Both the position numbers and the translations under genes were made by a program. The notes below the pieces were generated by a model. That model was not told the origin of the DNA, ran no database searches, and saw nothing but the letters and a program-made list of their open reading frames with translations. Source: Isoetes taiwanensis (taxonomy: Eukaryota > Streptophyta > Lycopodiopsida > Isoetales > Isoetaceae). From it: a stretch of DNA of 64,000 bases. Positions 43,643-55,020 of this stretch are shown here, one piece after another (position 1 is the stretch's first letter; every line of letters starts with the position of its first letter). The stretch lies in assembly GCA_021234155.1 (NCBI GenBank), contig JAJEKV010000110.1:1642338-1706337 (forward strand), in the 5' to 3' direction.

Positions 43643-43689
43643 ACAAGTTAATAAAGTAATAAAATGTTGTTAATAAGTGGTCTAGCAAA

Positions 43690-44090
43690 AATGTATTGTG
43701 TGTGAACTTGGGAAGCCACATAAATGTGCCACCAAGTTGGATGCAAGCATGTAGAGGACTATTAGTAATGGATTAATGCTATAGATTGGTAGTGATTTCT
43801 CCGTGTCTTCTACTTTTGAATAATAAGACTTCCATCCTTCAACAAAGGACAAAACATATTATTTTCTTCAAATGCTAAATTGGATGTTTCATTTGACGTC
43901 GTATAAGTCTCGGAGTTTAAGCCTTCATGAAGATGTATAATGAATTGAATTGATTTTTAATGTCTACGGAGGCCAAACGTCTATATGTAATGTGAAATGA
44001 ATAGTAGCAGAACACATACAAGAATATCAGTGTGGGGTGTGCATCTCATAGGCTCATGCTATAAAGCAATATCAGTGTGATGTGTGTGTC
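43690..44090. other. Unassigned flank
   Basis: No ORF or repeat is recognised. A short phrase (ATATCAGTGTGGGGTGTG / ATATCAGTGTGATGTGTG) is repeated near 44025 and 44070. Confidence 0.4.
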
Positions 44091-44099
44091 TCTATTGCC

Positions 44100-44835
44100 A
44101 TCAACTTGAGAAGTAGACATAAAATTAGCTTGGTCTACTCTCCCATCTCTTTGCTTTTGTAACTCCTCCTCTTGTTGCAGTATCAATCACTTTATATCAA
44201 TCTTTTCCTTATTCTTGATCTTATAAGAGATAATATCATAAGAAGGAGGAAGGCCAACTAAAAAATTGGAGGACGAAAAATCTAAAAGACGAGCCTGAAG
44301 CATTATGTATTTATTTTGGCATAGGAGATTAATGATAAGGATTAATTTGAAGTTGGTGAATCCAAATATGATCCTTCACTTCAGCCAACATTTTGACAAG
44401 AGCAGAAGTTTTTTTGCATCTCCTGCCAACATCTGCTTACTTGGTGGTAATGAAGTCTGTATCATGTCATTAAATGTCAAATAATTCACCATAAACGTCT
44501 CAGAACCATACTGGATCCATGGATCTCCATATCTTCCCACAGCTAAAAATAGCCAAGAAAACAAAGTATCCACCAAACAAAGCAATCATAAAAAATAATG
44601 AATCTTGATCCACTAAGAATATTAAGAAAAAAAAATATCGCAACTTCCCTACCCCATTGTGCTAATTGAATCTTGTCACCAAAAAGTGATGATAACTTTC
44701 TCCAAGCCAAAATTAAGAAACTTCTTCAATTTTAGGACTCAGCTCAAAGGACTCTTTTTTAAAAGGAACCCATGCCCTGATCTGATTTTAATGTCTTGTC
44801 TAATAGCTTGCAGTTGAGCAGGCTCTGATACCATG
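44100..44835 (-). pseudogene. Ty1-copia relic: primer site and decayed gag
   Basis: GGCTCTGATACCA at 44822-44834 is, on the minus strand, TGGTATCAGAGCC, an initiator tRNA-Met primer site. The bases to its right start TGATAGAGC, as expected for an LTR edge. Leftward, the minus strand encodes LPSSYDIISYKIKNKEKID and then LQQEEELQKQR (about 44250-44130), resembling the copia gag (UBN2-type) LP.SYD....LL.EE pattern. Frames are broken. Confidence 0.55.
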
Positions 44836-46960
44836 ATAGAGCTAGCGCAAAACTAGTATAACCCCAGCAAGATCCCTGAAGAGATAGAAAAGAGCAGCTC
44901 CTCTATTGAGAAAACAATAGGAAATATAATCTTTTTTTTTTTCCGCATATCAGTACATAACATACAATCAATATAACTATACAACCGGTGGGACCAAGAA
45001 TAGTAGTCTACATTTAACTACAACCTACTAATTATGTCATTATTTATCACTGCACGTTGATAATATGATTCCTTCTGTTATTCAATACATTCTCAGCACT
45101 TGTATGTCATGTTGAATCATGTTGTTTCATCACATTATATTTAATCAGCATATTTATTTCCAACAAAGCTTGCATCATCCTGGAACTAGCGGCTCGATGT
45201 TTTGTTTCTTGATGTTTCATGACAGAGCGGAGTTTTGTACCTATAATCGATTGGATTTCTTTCGCAGCAACTCTCACAGACCTTATGTAGTCTCGGACCT
45301 TTAAAGCATAATCATAATCTTTGAGATTTTTAAAACACCTCATCATCCTCTGCCCATTATCATATCTGGTAGCAACGTTCCCGTATATATTCATCATGTT
45401 TTACGAGGTCCTTACGTACCTTGTCATCATACATGGCGTATTTGACAGGTTTAAATTTATCTTCTATTGTTGCACATGTTTCATATGCAGAACAAAAATT
45501 GTGCCCTTAATGGCAAACACACTTAAATGTAGCTATCACGAAGTTATAATATGTTGATTGTGCTAACTGTACTTCATGCCATATATGGAAGTGCAATCAT
45601 GTATCCATAGCCCGGAGTAGGTTTATCATAAAAACATATCTAGAAGAAAGAAAACCACCATTGCAAGAGCACAAGATCTACTATTGCACAGGTTTCTAGA
45701 GCATGTAAATTATACCCTTAATGGCAAACATACTTGAGGGAATTTAGCATGTAACTATCACGAGGTTACTACATGACTATCTTTAGACCATGGAAAGACG
45801 ATTCTAGCATGGAAGATTCCTTCAATAGAAATTAAGGATCCATATTCCTATTCGCAAGGTGCAAGGTGACAGCTTTTAGCTCTGCAAACGTGTACTCACC
45901 CTATATCTCAGGCCTTATCACCTGTGACACAAATCTGGAGTAAGTTTTCTCTAAGAATATACCTGGAAGAAAGAGAACATCTAGGGAGAGCATAATATCT
46001 TGTGAAAGGATTTATAGTGAGAGATAGAGTAGCATTGATGATGATGATGCATAAATAACAATTGCTTTATCTTTCCTATTATTCTTGTATCATCCCTCAG
46101 ATTGGGTTGGAAGCAGGAAAGCTAGAAAGATTAATGGAATCCAATCATGGAACACATGTACCATCACAATGCAACCTGTTTGGATCCCTTTTGAACCAAA
46201 CAAAACTAGTCATAAAGCATCTATCATAACTCCTCATAAACACCTTTAAGAGCTTTGAATTAAGTGCATCATGCTTGAACTTCAATACGCGGAATCTCGA
46301 CCAATGATTTGTATTCTGAAAGAAGATGTCAGTCGGGCACTATACAAAGTAATTAAGAGCATCCAAGTAGGACTAATAGCAGATAGTAAACATTTCATCA
46401 ATAGTTAGCGCATAATGCAAATGCTTGCTACACAATCAATGAGCAGCCCTTCGCAAAATTTCATGATGCATAAATGCCTCGCAAGATTATGGCTGTATCT
46501 CATTTCTTTAGAAAATGCTTACTAAGCAAATCCGAAGCCATGCTGCTAAAACAAACACCCCCAAAAGAAAACAGTGCTTAATAGGTATTCCACAAATAAA
46601 CAAGAAGGTAATACACAATATACATAGTCAACTTAAGGGCGATGTTACCACCTTTGCTTCTTTAATTCATCCTAAGCACCGTATGTTAGGTTATGGAATG
46701 TAAGATCAGTGCATGAAATTGAGATGGCTTACTTGAAACAAGAGTATTGACCAGTGCTCGTGCAATCACACTAACAGGACATGCTGCGTGATGTCTGTTG
46801 TTGATCATGCCTTCACAAGGCTGCAAATATAATGGATGCCCAACAATATACAATTCTAAGCCCCGGGCATGCAATGCAGTTACCAGTTAACCCATGATGA
46901 ACTTTCTGGAGGTTGTGTCATGATGCCTGAAGAATAAGAAATCAAAATAGCATTTGTGTC
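44836..46960. other. Possible LTR remnant then unassigned DNA with a duplication
   Basis: The first few hundred bases may be the copia LTR. A degenerate tandem duplication is visible: CTTAATGGCAAACA near 45508 and 45718, and AGAAGAAAGARAAC-type phrases near 45640 and 45965. A 96-codon minus frame (45107-45397) has no known domain. Confidence 0.4.
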
Positions 46961-47604
46961 CATGCCAGGCTATGCCCTTCTCAGCAAACGGCTGCCAGAT
47001 TCAGGTGTTATTCTGCCAGATTCGGCCAACTTCATAGCCAATCCTTGCTCTGCCTTGCCTACAGCCCCTTGCATGGAGCCCCCTTGATTTGCCCCTTTCT
47101 GGCTTTCTCTCTCTAGGGTTTACAGTCTCTCTCTAGCCAGAGACCCCACTGCCTTTGGAAGTCAGCGCACAGAATAATGTTGAGCTAGGCTCCAACATTT
47201 GCCTGACATTGCCATAGCCCAACCAGCCTCTTGGCCTTGCCTAGCAGAGTGCCGCGACCGCCATACACCGCCTAGCCCTGCCGGACGACAAGCCCCACGC
47301 CATAGCCCCGCCTAAACCTTGCTTGGCGTGCCATACCCCAAGTCATGGCCACGAAGTAGCCAGTGTCCGGACTCACCCCTAGCGGTGAGCTTCCCTGCAC
47401 CCCGACACCCCACCTCGGGCAAACCCGGCCGCGACAGCCTGTTGACCTCCCGCAGGCCGAGCCTGCCTGGGAAAACCAAGAAGGGCCACCAAAGAAGCGG
47501 CCCCGTGCGGTATAATGGGCAAAGGGAGAGACATCCTCCATGAAGAAGGAGGCCCGGCTCGGCAGACGGAAGTTGCTTGCTGAGGCCCCACAGGGCCCCC
47601 TCCG

Positions 47605-48400
47605 TTGGCAGAACCTTGGGCCGCCATCCAAGCTGGGGTTGAGGCCAATAGTGCCCGCATTGCGGCCTGGAGAACGGAGATGGAGTGCGCAACATCCCGT
47701 GTTTGGCGAGCGGTTGGTGATAGCAAAACAACAGATCATCGAGTTGGAGACCCAAGCACACGGGTGGGCGATAAAGATCTCGATTGGTGCACTCGAGAGA
47801 CAACAAGACCGGCGGTGCTCGCGGAACATGCGTGCTCGCGTGGATACCGGACCGACAGAACCGCAAGGCGTGGTGAGACACTTGCAATCACGTCTCAGCT
47901 CCGCATCGAGGTCGATGAGGCCAATGCCATGACACGTAGCGAAGCAAAGCCACACTCCGGTTGGAAGTTAAAGGAGGCTCTGCGGTGCAAAAGGAGGAGG
48001 TTGCGCGCCTTTGGAAGTTAACCAGCAAAGATCGAGCCCGCCGGAGAAGGATTTGGCACGGGACCGAGAAATGCAAGAGCTCCGATTTGTCGTTGCCCAA
48101 GAAGGCAAAGGTCCTCCGTGCGCAGGCGCATGAACAATGGCGCGACGCCGGAGATGGCAAGACAGACCAAGCCTTGCAAGAGCCGAGCTTCAAACTTCGA
48201 GAGAACGTGGTCATCATCACATGACACACCCGCATCGCAAGCCCAACAACCTACAAGACGCCAATCGGGTCACCCGTCAACCCAACGATACCAAGCCCTT
48301 CGCCGCCGCACCATCATCACGCTGCCGCCGCTGTGCCGAGGGGCTGCCTCACCGGACGCCGAGTCCGCGGAACGCAGCGACGGCCACAACCCGTAGTTCG
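47605..48400 (+). pseudogene. LINE ORF1-like segment
   Basis: Plus frames have helical, charged sequence (LRIEVDEANAMTRSEAK, WRTEMECATSRVWRAVGD) suggestive of the coiled-coil nucleic-acid-binding ORF1. There is no CCHC knuckle. The frame is broken at least twice. Opposite-strand frames of up to 227 codons are GC-rich shadows. Confidence 0.4.
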
Positions 48401-48904
48401 GGGCTCCGGCCTTAAGAGCCGGGAGAGAATTTCACCAAAGATACACACACGCATCCGGCGATGACGCTCGTCCAAGACCCGCTCGTGTTACGCTACCCAG
48501 CCCGGCGGGGGTCCAGCCTGTGCCACCGAAGTCGTGGTGTTCATGGTTGCGATGCACAAGTTCGAGAGGCCATACCGCGACAAAAGTTATCATAAGTACA
48601 TCTCCGCCAGATGTGGAGTCGATCTTACTTCCAAAGGCAAATGTAGGAGGCACGCAGATGGGAGTTCGCAGGTCGTGGATGCCCGCCGCCACAAAATGCT
48701 TCACTGCACTGCCGCCCAAATGCTACCCCTGGCCGCCCGGCCTCATCCTCCGCAAGACTTTACAATCCCTGGCTCGGCGCCACCCAAATGCTGCCCCAAG
48801 CCCGCTACGCTTGTCCAAGTCCGCCCCGCAAACTCGATCTACTCCATTTCTTTGGTCCATCCATGACACACACTACACAAGCATCTCCGACCGCTCAATA
48901 GGAA

Positions 48905-49730
48905 TTGTGCCTCGGGGTGGTGGTCTGGAACTGTCGGGGTTTCCCGTGGCAGAAGGGCGATAGCCTCAATTCAGTAGCTGTGGACATGGACCTCATCTTC
49001 CTCATGGAGACATGGGAACACCCAGGCCACAGGCTGCCCGATCTGCCAGGGTATCAGCATTTTTCAGTGTTCAATGGTTGTACAGGGAGAAGTGGGCACA
49101 GTGGGGTTGCCTGCTACTACCGGGTAGCCTTAGCACATTTGGTTTCCCTCCCGAGACCGACAGAAATAACCGCTACTTGTGGGTCCGAGTGCACCATCCT
49201 GGCAGAGATCTTCTCTTCCTAGCTGCTTGCTACTTTCCCCATGCAGAGAGTCCCTTACATCCACGCCACGGGAGGTGGGCCGGGATGGACCCGTATGTCG
49301 ATCTATATGATGACATACAAAGAAAACAAGCGGATGGGAAGAGTCATGCTCCTTGGAGACTTCAATCGCGCGGACGAGGGGTGGAGCGAGGCCATGCGTT
49401 TGGACCCCTCGCGATGATGGCGTCTTTGCGGTTGCGTCCCCAGAGGCGGCTTGCCCCGCGGCACTCGGATGACGGTCGAGGTCACCCGCCGGCGACGACA
49501 ATTGCTCGATGTCTTTGTATCTTTGACACGCTCATATGCAATGGCCTCCCCACGGGTACACTTGCGAGACGGGACAATCACGGCAGCGAGGAACTAGTGT
49601 CGTGGATTATGTCATGCCGCTGCCAGGATGTACACCTTGTCGACCATTTTCACGTCGGCCGCGGGACGGTCGGGACGAGGAGGCCGACTTCGGATCACCT
49701 CCCACTCTATGTGAAGATGCGGGGCCCTTC
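48905..49730 (+). pseudogene. LINE endonuclease domain
   Basis: VVWNCRGFPWQKG (48920-48960) and DLIFLMETWEHPG give the N-terminal N and E motifs. GDFNR is at 49355-49369 in a second frame, and SDHLPLYVKM near 49693-49722 closes the domain. The enzyme would nick target DNA; frameshifts now split it. Confidence 0.8.
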
Positions 49731-50289
49731 TGACCCCTCGGTAGCAACACCTTGCCGAGCCACCGGTTGCGCTTGCTTTGGATTATGGCTGGCGGAGGGT
49801 TACGCCCGACATGCTCATGAAGCCCCTCCCGGCGATTCTGCGGGCCCACATCCGGAGCAACAAACTGGCCACCTGGTTGAGCTCCACCGAGGGTGACGGG
49901 TGCTTTGGGAGACCTCCCCCGCCCGTGAGATCGAGGGCGCAACCTTCCGGCGTAGCGGATGGTTTGATGTCGAGTGTAAGGAACGCCAAACTCACACTCC
50001 GTCTCATCGTGGATTAGGACCACTGAGCTCAGGCCACCAGCCATTCTGCGCCTTCCTCAAGGAAACAAAGGCAAGGTACCGGCAAGGCACCAAGGAGAAA
50101 TGTTCACCTACTAGGCGCCCGCGAGAACTTTCGGCGCGAGGGTACTCTGTGGCCAAACATGACCCTCGAGGGAACATCACGGCGGTGCAATGGGAGCGAT
50201 ACACGCAACAACTTTATGATCCCGGGAACACCCGGATGTTCCCCCAACATGGCTCCATCGCCGGTGATCACGTAAGAAGATGTCGAAGA

Positions 50290-51107
50290 GGGGTCAGATG
50301 GCGCTGGCTAATGGGAAGGCGGCGGACTTAGGCGGCACCGCGCGGGCGGAGTTGCTCAAAGTGGGCGGGGACAGCCCATGGTGCCCGATCCTTGCCGCGA
50401 CCTTTTCTTGTTCGCAATGGGGTTTTCCCGGTCATGGACCCAAGCGGGGTTGTTCCGATCTACAAAGGCGGGGAACCCACCTTTGTCCGACCAATTACCA
50501 GAACCATCATGGTCAACTCGGTGTTTGCCAAAGGCTGCACGGGCATTCTCGAGCAGCGGGTAACCCGGATGGGCGTAGGCGGAAGTCGGGGCACTTACCG
50601 GGCAAGCTTCCGACCCGACATTCGACCATTGATCACATCTTCACACTCGGGGCCACGGTCGAGGGCTGGCCCGAGGAACCGTCGGGGAGGACTCATCTTC
50701 TTTGTTTTGTGGACTTTGCAAAAGCTTTCGACACAGTACCCCGGGAAAAGTTGTGGGCGAGATTGCACCATCTGGGGCTCCTTATGGATCTGCAGAACGT
50801 GGTGTATAGACTGTACGAGAGCTGCACAGGCCGCATGCAACTGGAAGGACAGTCATTTGCCAGCAGCATTGGAGTTAGGTAAGGTTGTCCTCTCTCACCC
50901 ACACTCTTTGGACTTTACATTGACCAGTTGGAAGCTTGGCTTGCTGCCAATGGGGGGACGGTATACAGCTCTTGCACTAGGTCATCCGGCAGCTCATCTA
51001 TGCGGATGATGTGGACCTCTTGGCCCATACACTAGAGGGCATGCAGGCACAACTAGATGCCCTGGACACATTCTGCCAGGCGACGGACATGCGTGTCAAC
51101 CTGGCCC
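50290..51107 (+). pseudogene. LINE reverse transcriptase domain
   Basis: Motifs in order: FRPDIRP/IDHIFTLGATVE (about 50610-50660), CFVDFAKAFDTVPREKLW (about 50700-50750), SIGVRQGCPLSP (50868-50905, with an in-frame TAG), LIYADDVDLLAH (50993-51028, catalytic YADD at 50999-51010), then ATDMRVNLA, where a MITE interrupts at 51108. Confidence 0.85.
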
Positions 51108-51566
51108 CCAGGGGGTTCACCTAGATTATGGGGTATGAAACATGTGAGTGCACCAAATGGGTTTTTTTATTGCCTCTCTGGTACCGTATACGTAAGAAAA
51201 ATATCAGGTTTTTATAGTTTGAATGCCGTACGGATACCAAAGGGAGTGTGGTGGCACCAGTGTTCGATTTGTATTCATACTATAAGGGTCCCTCATTTTT
51301 GGTGAGCCTCTACTGTTGGGGATTCTGTGATAATATGATATGACCATGATAATATATATTATATTATATTAAATAATAGAGAGATCGTATATGTATGGAA
51401 GGGTTGTCAAGTAAAGTGTTTTGGGCAAGTAATTATATGATATGGGTTGCATCCTTTTACAAATAAAGAGGGTTTTTCATATGGAACTGTCGTATACAAT
51501 GGGTTTTTTGGCAACGTAAGGAACGCACATGGTATATATACCTATAATAGAGGTGAATCCCCTGGG
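51108..51566. mobile_element. 459-bp hAT-like MITE inside the LINE
   Basis: Terminal inverted repeats CCCAGGGGGTTCACCTAGA and CCCAGGGGATTCACCTCTA (right end complemented) match at 17 of 19 positions. An 8-bp target duplication ACCTGGCC lies at 51100-51107 and 51567-51574, as expected for hAT. The interior is AT-rich and non-coding, with a (TA)-rich stretch near 51345-51370. Deleting it and one duplication rejoins the LINE frame (VNLA then KTKMVLISS). Confidence 0.93.
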
Positions 51567-51574
51567 ACCTGGCC

Positions 51575-52160
51575 AAGACTAAGATGGTCCTCATATCCTC
51601 CTCACGCCATCCAGCACCTCCGGTGCTCACTTATCAGGGGCAGATGGTAGAGGTCACACCCAGCTACAAGTACCTGGGGGTGGAATTTCCGTCCTCAATG
51701 TATTGGGATGCATCCATTCGCCGGGTGTGTGCGGGTTGGAAGGCGTATGCATAATGCAAAACAATAGTCCAGGCGAGGCATTTGTATGGATGGGGCCACC
51801 AGTCACATTTGTTCCGGGCACTGGTGGAGCCAGTTCTTCTGTATGGGGTCGAGGTGTGGGGCCCAGTGGTGTCTTTGGCGACTTGGAACGACTTAGAGCA
51901 GGTCCAGAAGGCATTTTTTACGCTGGCACTTGGGTCAAGCCCTCAGTTCCATATCGGATCTTGTTGCGGAGGCAGGATTCATGCCCCCTGCGGCATGCGG
52001 CCCTCGATAGACACATTGTTTATTTCCGAAGGTGGCCAAGATGGGCGATTCGACTCCGACTTGGCTTACTGCTTGTGGCGATGAGCCCAGAACGACTTCA
52101 GGGCTTGTTGGAAGGACAAAGAGAGCCCAGTGGGTGGGCGCTACTGAACGAAGCGATATA
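51575..52160 (+). pseudogene. LINE post-RT region
   Basis: KTKMVLISS continues the RT thumb, then PSYKYLGVEF (51663-51692), LFRALVEPVLLYGVEVWGP (51808-51864), WNDLEQVQKAFFTLALG and ...CPLRHAALDRH, the usual connection region of RTE/CR1-like LINEs. Confidence 0.8.
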
Positions 52161-52419
52161 GGTGTGTCCAGTGCACCGCACAGACGCCGGGATAGGGCCG
52201 AGGGGTACTTGGACTCTTGTTTCTCGAGGAAGCCTCGGGACCACCATGCTCTCGAACAGTAAAGATGGCACACTACAAAAAGCACATAAACCCCACCACG
52301 TTCGAGGCCCGGCTCTCTACTGCGTTCTCGGTTGCCCATGAAGAAGCGCAGGATCATCGCGTCCATTGAGCGGGGCCCACCATCTTCGGCTTGAGATGGG
52401 GTGGTGGGTTGAGAGCCGC

Positions 52420-52530
52420 CGCCGGGACGTGCTTTGTCGGTGTTGTTCACGGGGGTTGTTGAGGATGAAAGCCATGCCTTCCAAAGCTGTCCAGCCTATA
52501 GTCAGATTCGGGCTCGCTACGTTCTCTTGG
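52420..52530 (+). pseudogene. LINE C-terminal CCHC motif
   Basis: CRCC in one frame is followed after a frameshift by GVVEDESHAFQSCPAYSQIR, giving a C-x2-C ... H-x4-C zinc motif typical of LINE ORF2 ends. Confidence 0.65.
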
Positions 52531-52824
52531 GGCGACACAGTGCGCCCTCGCAGACGAGCTACTCAAGACGCCGCCGAGTTCGATCCCTTGGCTCCTACCT
52601 CCACGAGGTTTTGGATCTGTGGACTCACCTCTGCCCTCGGGTGCCTACCTGAGGAGCCAGGAATTCATGTGTATATGTATATTTCTACGGTACCCGCCAC
52701 AGTTTGTTTGTCGCTGACGGTTTTCCCTCGTGGGGGGGGGGTTAATCCAGGGTAACAATGGGCTTGCTGCACCCGTGTAATTTGGGTCCCATAGGCCGAT
52801 TGGCCTCCGCGGACGATAAAAGAA

Positions 52825-52874
52825 CCTTCCTTCCTTCCTTCCTTCCTTCCTTCCTTCTTCCTTCCTTCCTTCCT
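52825..52874. repeat. (TTCC)n microsatellite, LINE tail
   Basis: About 12 units with one interruption. It sits exactly at the LINE 3' end, directly before the fold-back element. Confidence 0.9.
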
Positions 52875-55020
52875 CTTGTTATTTGTTTAGTGGAGATGCC
52901 CAGATGTGGCTTTCTTTCTGTTGTGCTTTCTTTCTATCCCTTACCTCTCCTAGTTAGCTTGTTGGTTTTGACAATTGAATTTATCTTCGTAATGTAATTG
53001 TCAAAACCATTGCATGAGTTAGTTTTGATAGTTACGGTTTTCTACGCCCTTTATACCCTGCTTTCTCTCTCCCTTCTCATCAGCTCATCTGCATCTCCTT
53101 CCGTTTAGTAGCCAGACTTCCGCACCCACCCACCCACGCACCCACCCATCTGTCCACCTCTTATGTGCAGGTTGTTAGTGGAGCTTAGTAGCTCAGGTAG
53201 CATTAGCATTGTGGTTAATGTGTGTCTATCATGTTGTAGTGCATGTTATGCTTGGTGAAGCCTTGTGGTTCGAGCAGTATTAGCATTGTGGCTAATGTGT
53301 GGCTCTCATTTATGGCAGGCTTGTGGTGTGAGCAGCATTAGCATTGTGGCTAATGTGTGGTTATTTGTTTATGGCAGGCTCTTGTTTGGAGGAGATATAG
53401 TGGCTCGAGTAGCATTGTGGCTAATGTGTGGCTCTTGTTTATGGCAGGCTCTTGTTTGGAGGAGACATAATGGCTTCGAGCAGCATTAGCATTGTGGCTA
53501 ATGTGTGGCTCTCTTGTTGTGGTCCATGTTTAGTGGAGATACCCAGATGCGAGTGAGATGCGCAGTTGTGGCTTTCTGTAGCAAAGCATTCAACTCAACA
53601 TTTGTGTCGCAGCATTTGTGTCCCTTGTTATTTGTTTAGTGGAGATGCCCAGATGTAGCTTTCTTGTCTCTTGTTATTTATTTAGGGGAGATGCCCATGG
53701 GCCTGCATCCACAAATCACGAAGAAATAGCAGAAGCTCCCAATCTATCAACCTACACATTAGTATGAGAGCTACAAATACGCAATGACATGCCAAGCATA
53801 GAGATATCTCCAACGATCCACTAACTCAAGGGAACTAATCTCAACAACCAACTGAACTAGGCACGAGGGCCTCCAATATCACAACCAAGCGCTAACACAC
53901 ATGTCAAGATCTCACAATCTCCACTGGCACACACAACAATAGCCACACATTAGCCACAATGCTAATGCTGCTTGAGCCACAATGGTCCACTACAACACGT
54001 GCTTTTGCATAAATGGTAACATACTCCATGTCACCTTGGTGGAGCTAAAGAAGACACTCTGCAGCATAAATCAACCCAGCAAACAAGGAAGCACGAGGTT
54101 AGCACAACAATGAAGCACATGGCACAAGACACGAGGGTCTTCCAACACTGGCACAAGGGCCTTCCAACACCGGCACGAGGGCCAAGAATCCACAATCCCA
54201 AAACAACAAATTGGCACAAGGGCCATACGTCACCACCAAGTACACCGGCACGAGGCCCTTCCCACACACTAGGCATCAACTGAGTAAAGGATAGCCAAAC
54301 AGTTAGGGTGGGTAGGTGAAATGTTAGGTCGATGAAGTAGCAGCATGGAACAAGGAGACTAAGGCTTCCATAAAATCCAACAAATCATCATTGAACATCG
54401 AAGGTGGGTGGGTGAGAAGCAGGAGATCAAAGCAGAAGCATAGAGGTGAAGATGTGTTGATGAAAAGGGAAAGGCCTGGAGGCATAAGGGCCCATCCAGC
54501 AAATCTAGGATCTTATTAAATGATAAACAAGGGATGACGAGTTAGGTGCACGGGTGGAAAAGTAGATTGAAGAAAGAGCGGATGAGAGCAATGCTGAGAT
54601 CAAAAGAATGTAGAGATCCGAGAGCATGAGGGCCTTACCACGACCATAATTCCGCAATGGCCGAAGGCACAACAGACCTTCAACAAACGCATAACCACCA
54701 AGGTAAGGATCAGGTTAAAAAGACGAGTAAAAGAATAAGGTGTGGGGTGGGCGGGTGGGCAAGTAGGCTGACGGGAGAGTAGACAAGAGGAGAACACTGA
54801 TGAGCTGATGAAGATGAAAGGTGAAGAAAGGGTATATGAAGGAGAGGCATCGTAACTACCAAGTGAACCTAACTAACTATTGGCAATGGTTTTGAGAATT
54901 ACACTTATCTTCTTATCGTGATACGAAGATAAGTTCAATTCTCAAAACCAGCAAGCAACTCACAAGGAGAGAGAAACTGAAAGAAAAGCCCCATTTGGGT
55001 GTCTCCACTAAACAACACAA
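52872..55020. mobile_element. Large fold-back (inverted-repeat) element
   Basis: The left terminus GTTTAGTGGAGATGCCCAGA (52884) is answered by TGGGTGTCTCCACTAAAC ending near 55014. Further in, GGTTTTGACAATTGAATTTA (52964) pairs with the complement of 54925-54945, and ATTAGCATTGTGGCTAATGT units (53190-53510) pair with 53944-53970. Arms are imperfect and unequal. The terminal phrase is also repeated at about 53523, 53636 and 53678. No transposase is seen; fold-back elements have long, internally repetitive arms like this. Confidence 0.7.
53180..53520. repeat. Tandem repeats in the left fold-back arm
   Basis: GCATTGTGGCTAATGTGTGG followed by TTTATGGCAGGCT recurs about five times with a period near 60-80 bp. 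Confidence 0.85.

Larger units (their letters stand above)
46970..52874 (+). mobile_element. GC-rich, near full-length but decayed LINE
   Basis: The region is strikingly GC-rich against AT-rich flanks. In order it has an ORF1-like segment, an apurinic-type endonuclease, a reverse transcriptase with intact YADD, a post-RT region and a C-terminal CCHC, then a (TTCC)n tail (52825-52874). Frames shift often. The RT block FVDFAKAFDTVPREKLWARL differs from the plant L1 pattern LDFAKAYDSVRWEFL seen at 14.2 kb and is closer to RTE/CR1-like lineages; a microsatellite tail instead of poly-A fits that too. Its 5' border is uncertain and no target duplication was identified. Confidence 0.8.

Noticed and set aside
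47272-47955. 227-codon minus-strand ORF in the GC-rich region
   Set aside because: GC-rich sequence lengthens chance frames; it lies opposite the LINE ORF1-like segment and has no recognisable domain.
54031-54279. Minus-strand ORF with repeated GPRAGV and PLCQ phrases
   Set aside because: It arises from short GGCACRAGGGCC nucleotide repeats inside the fold-back element and has no independent support.
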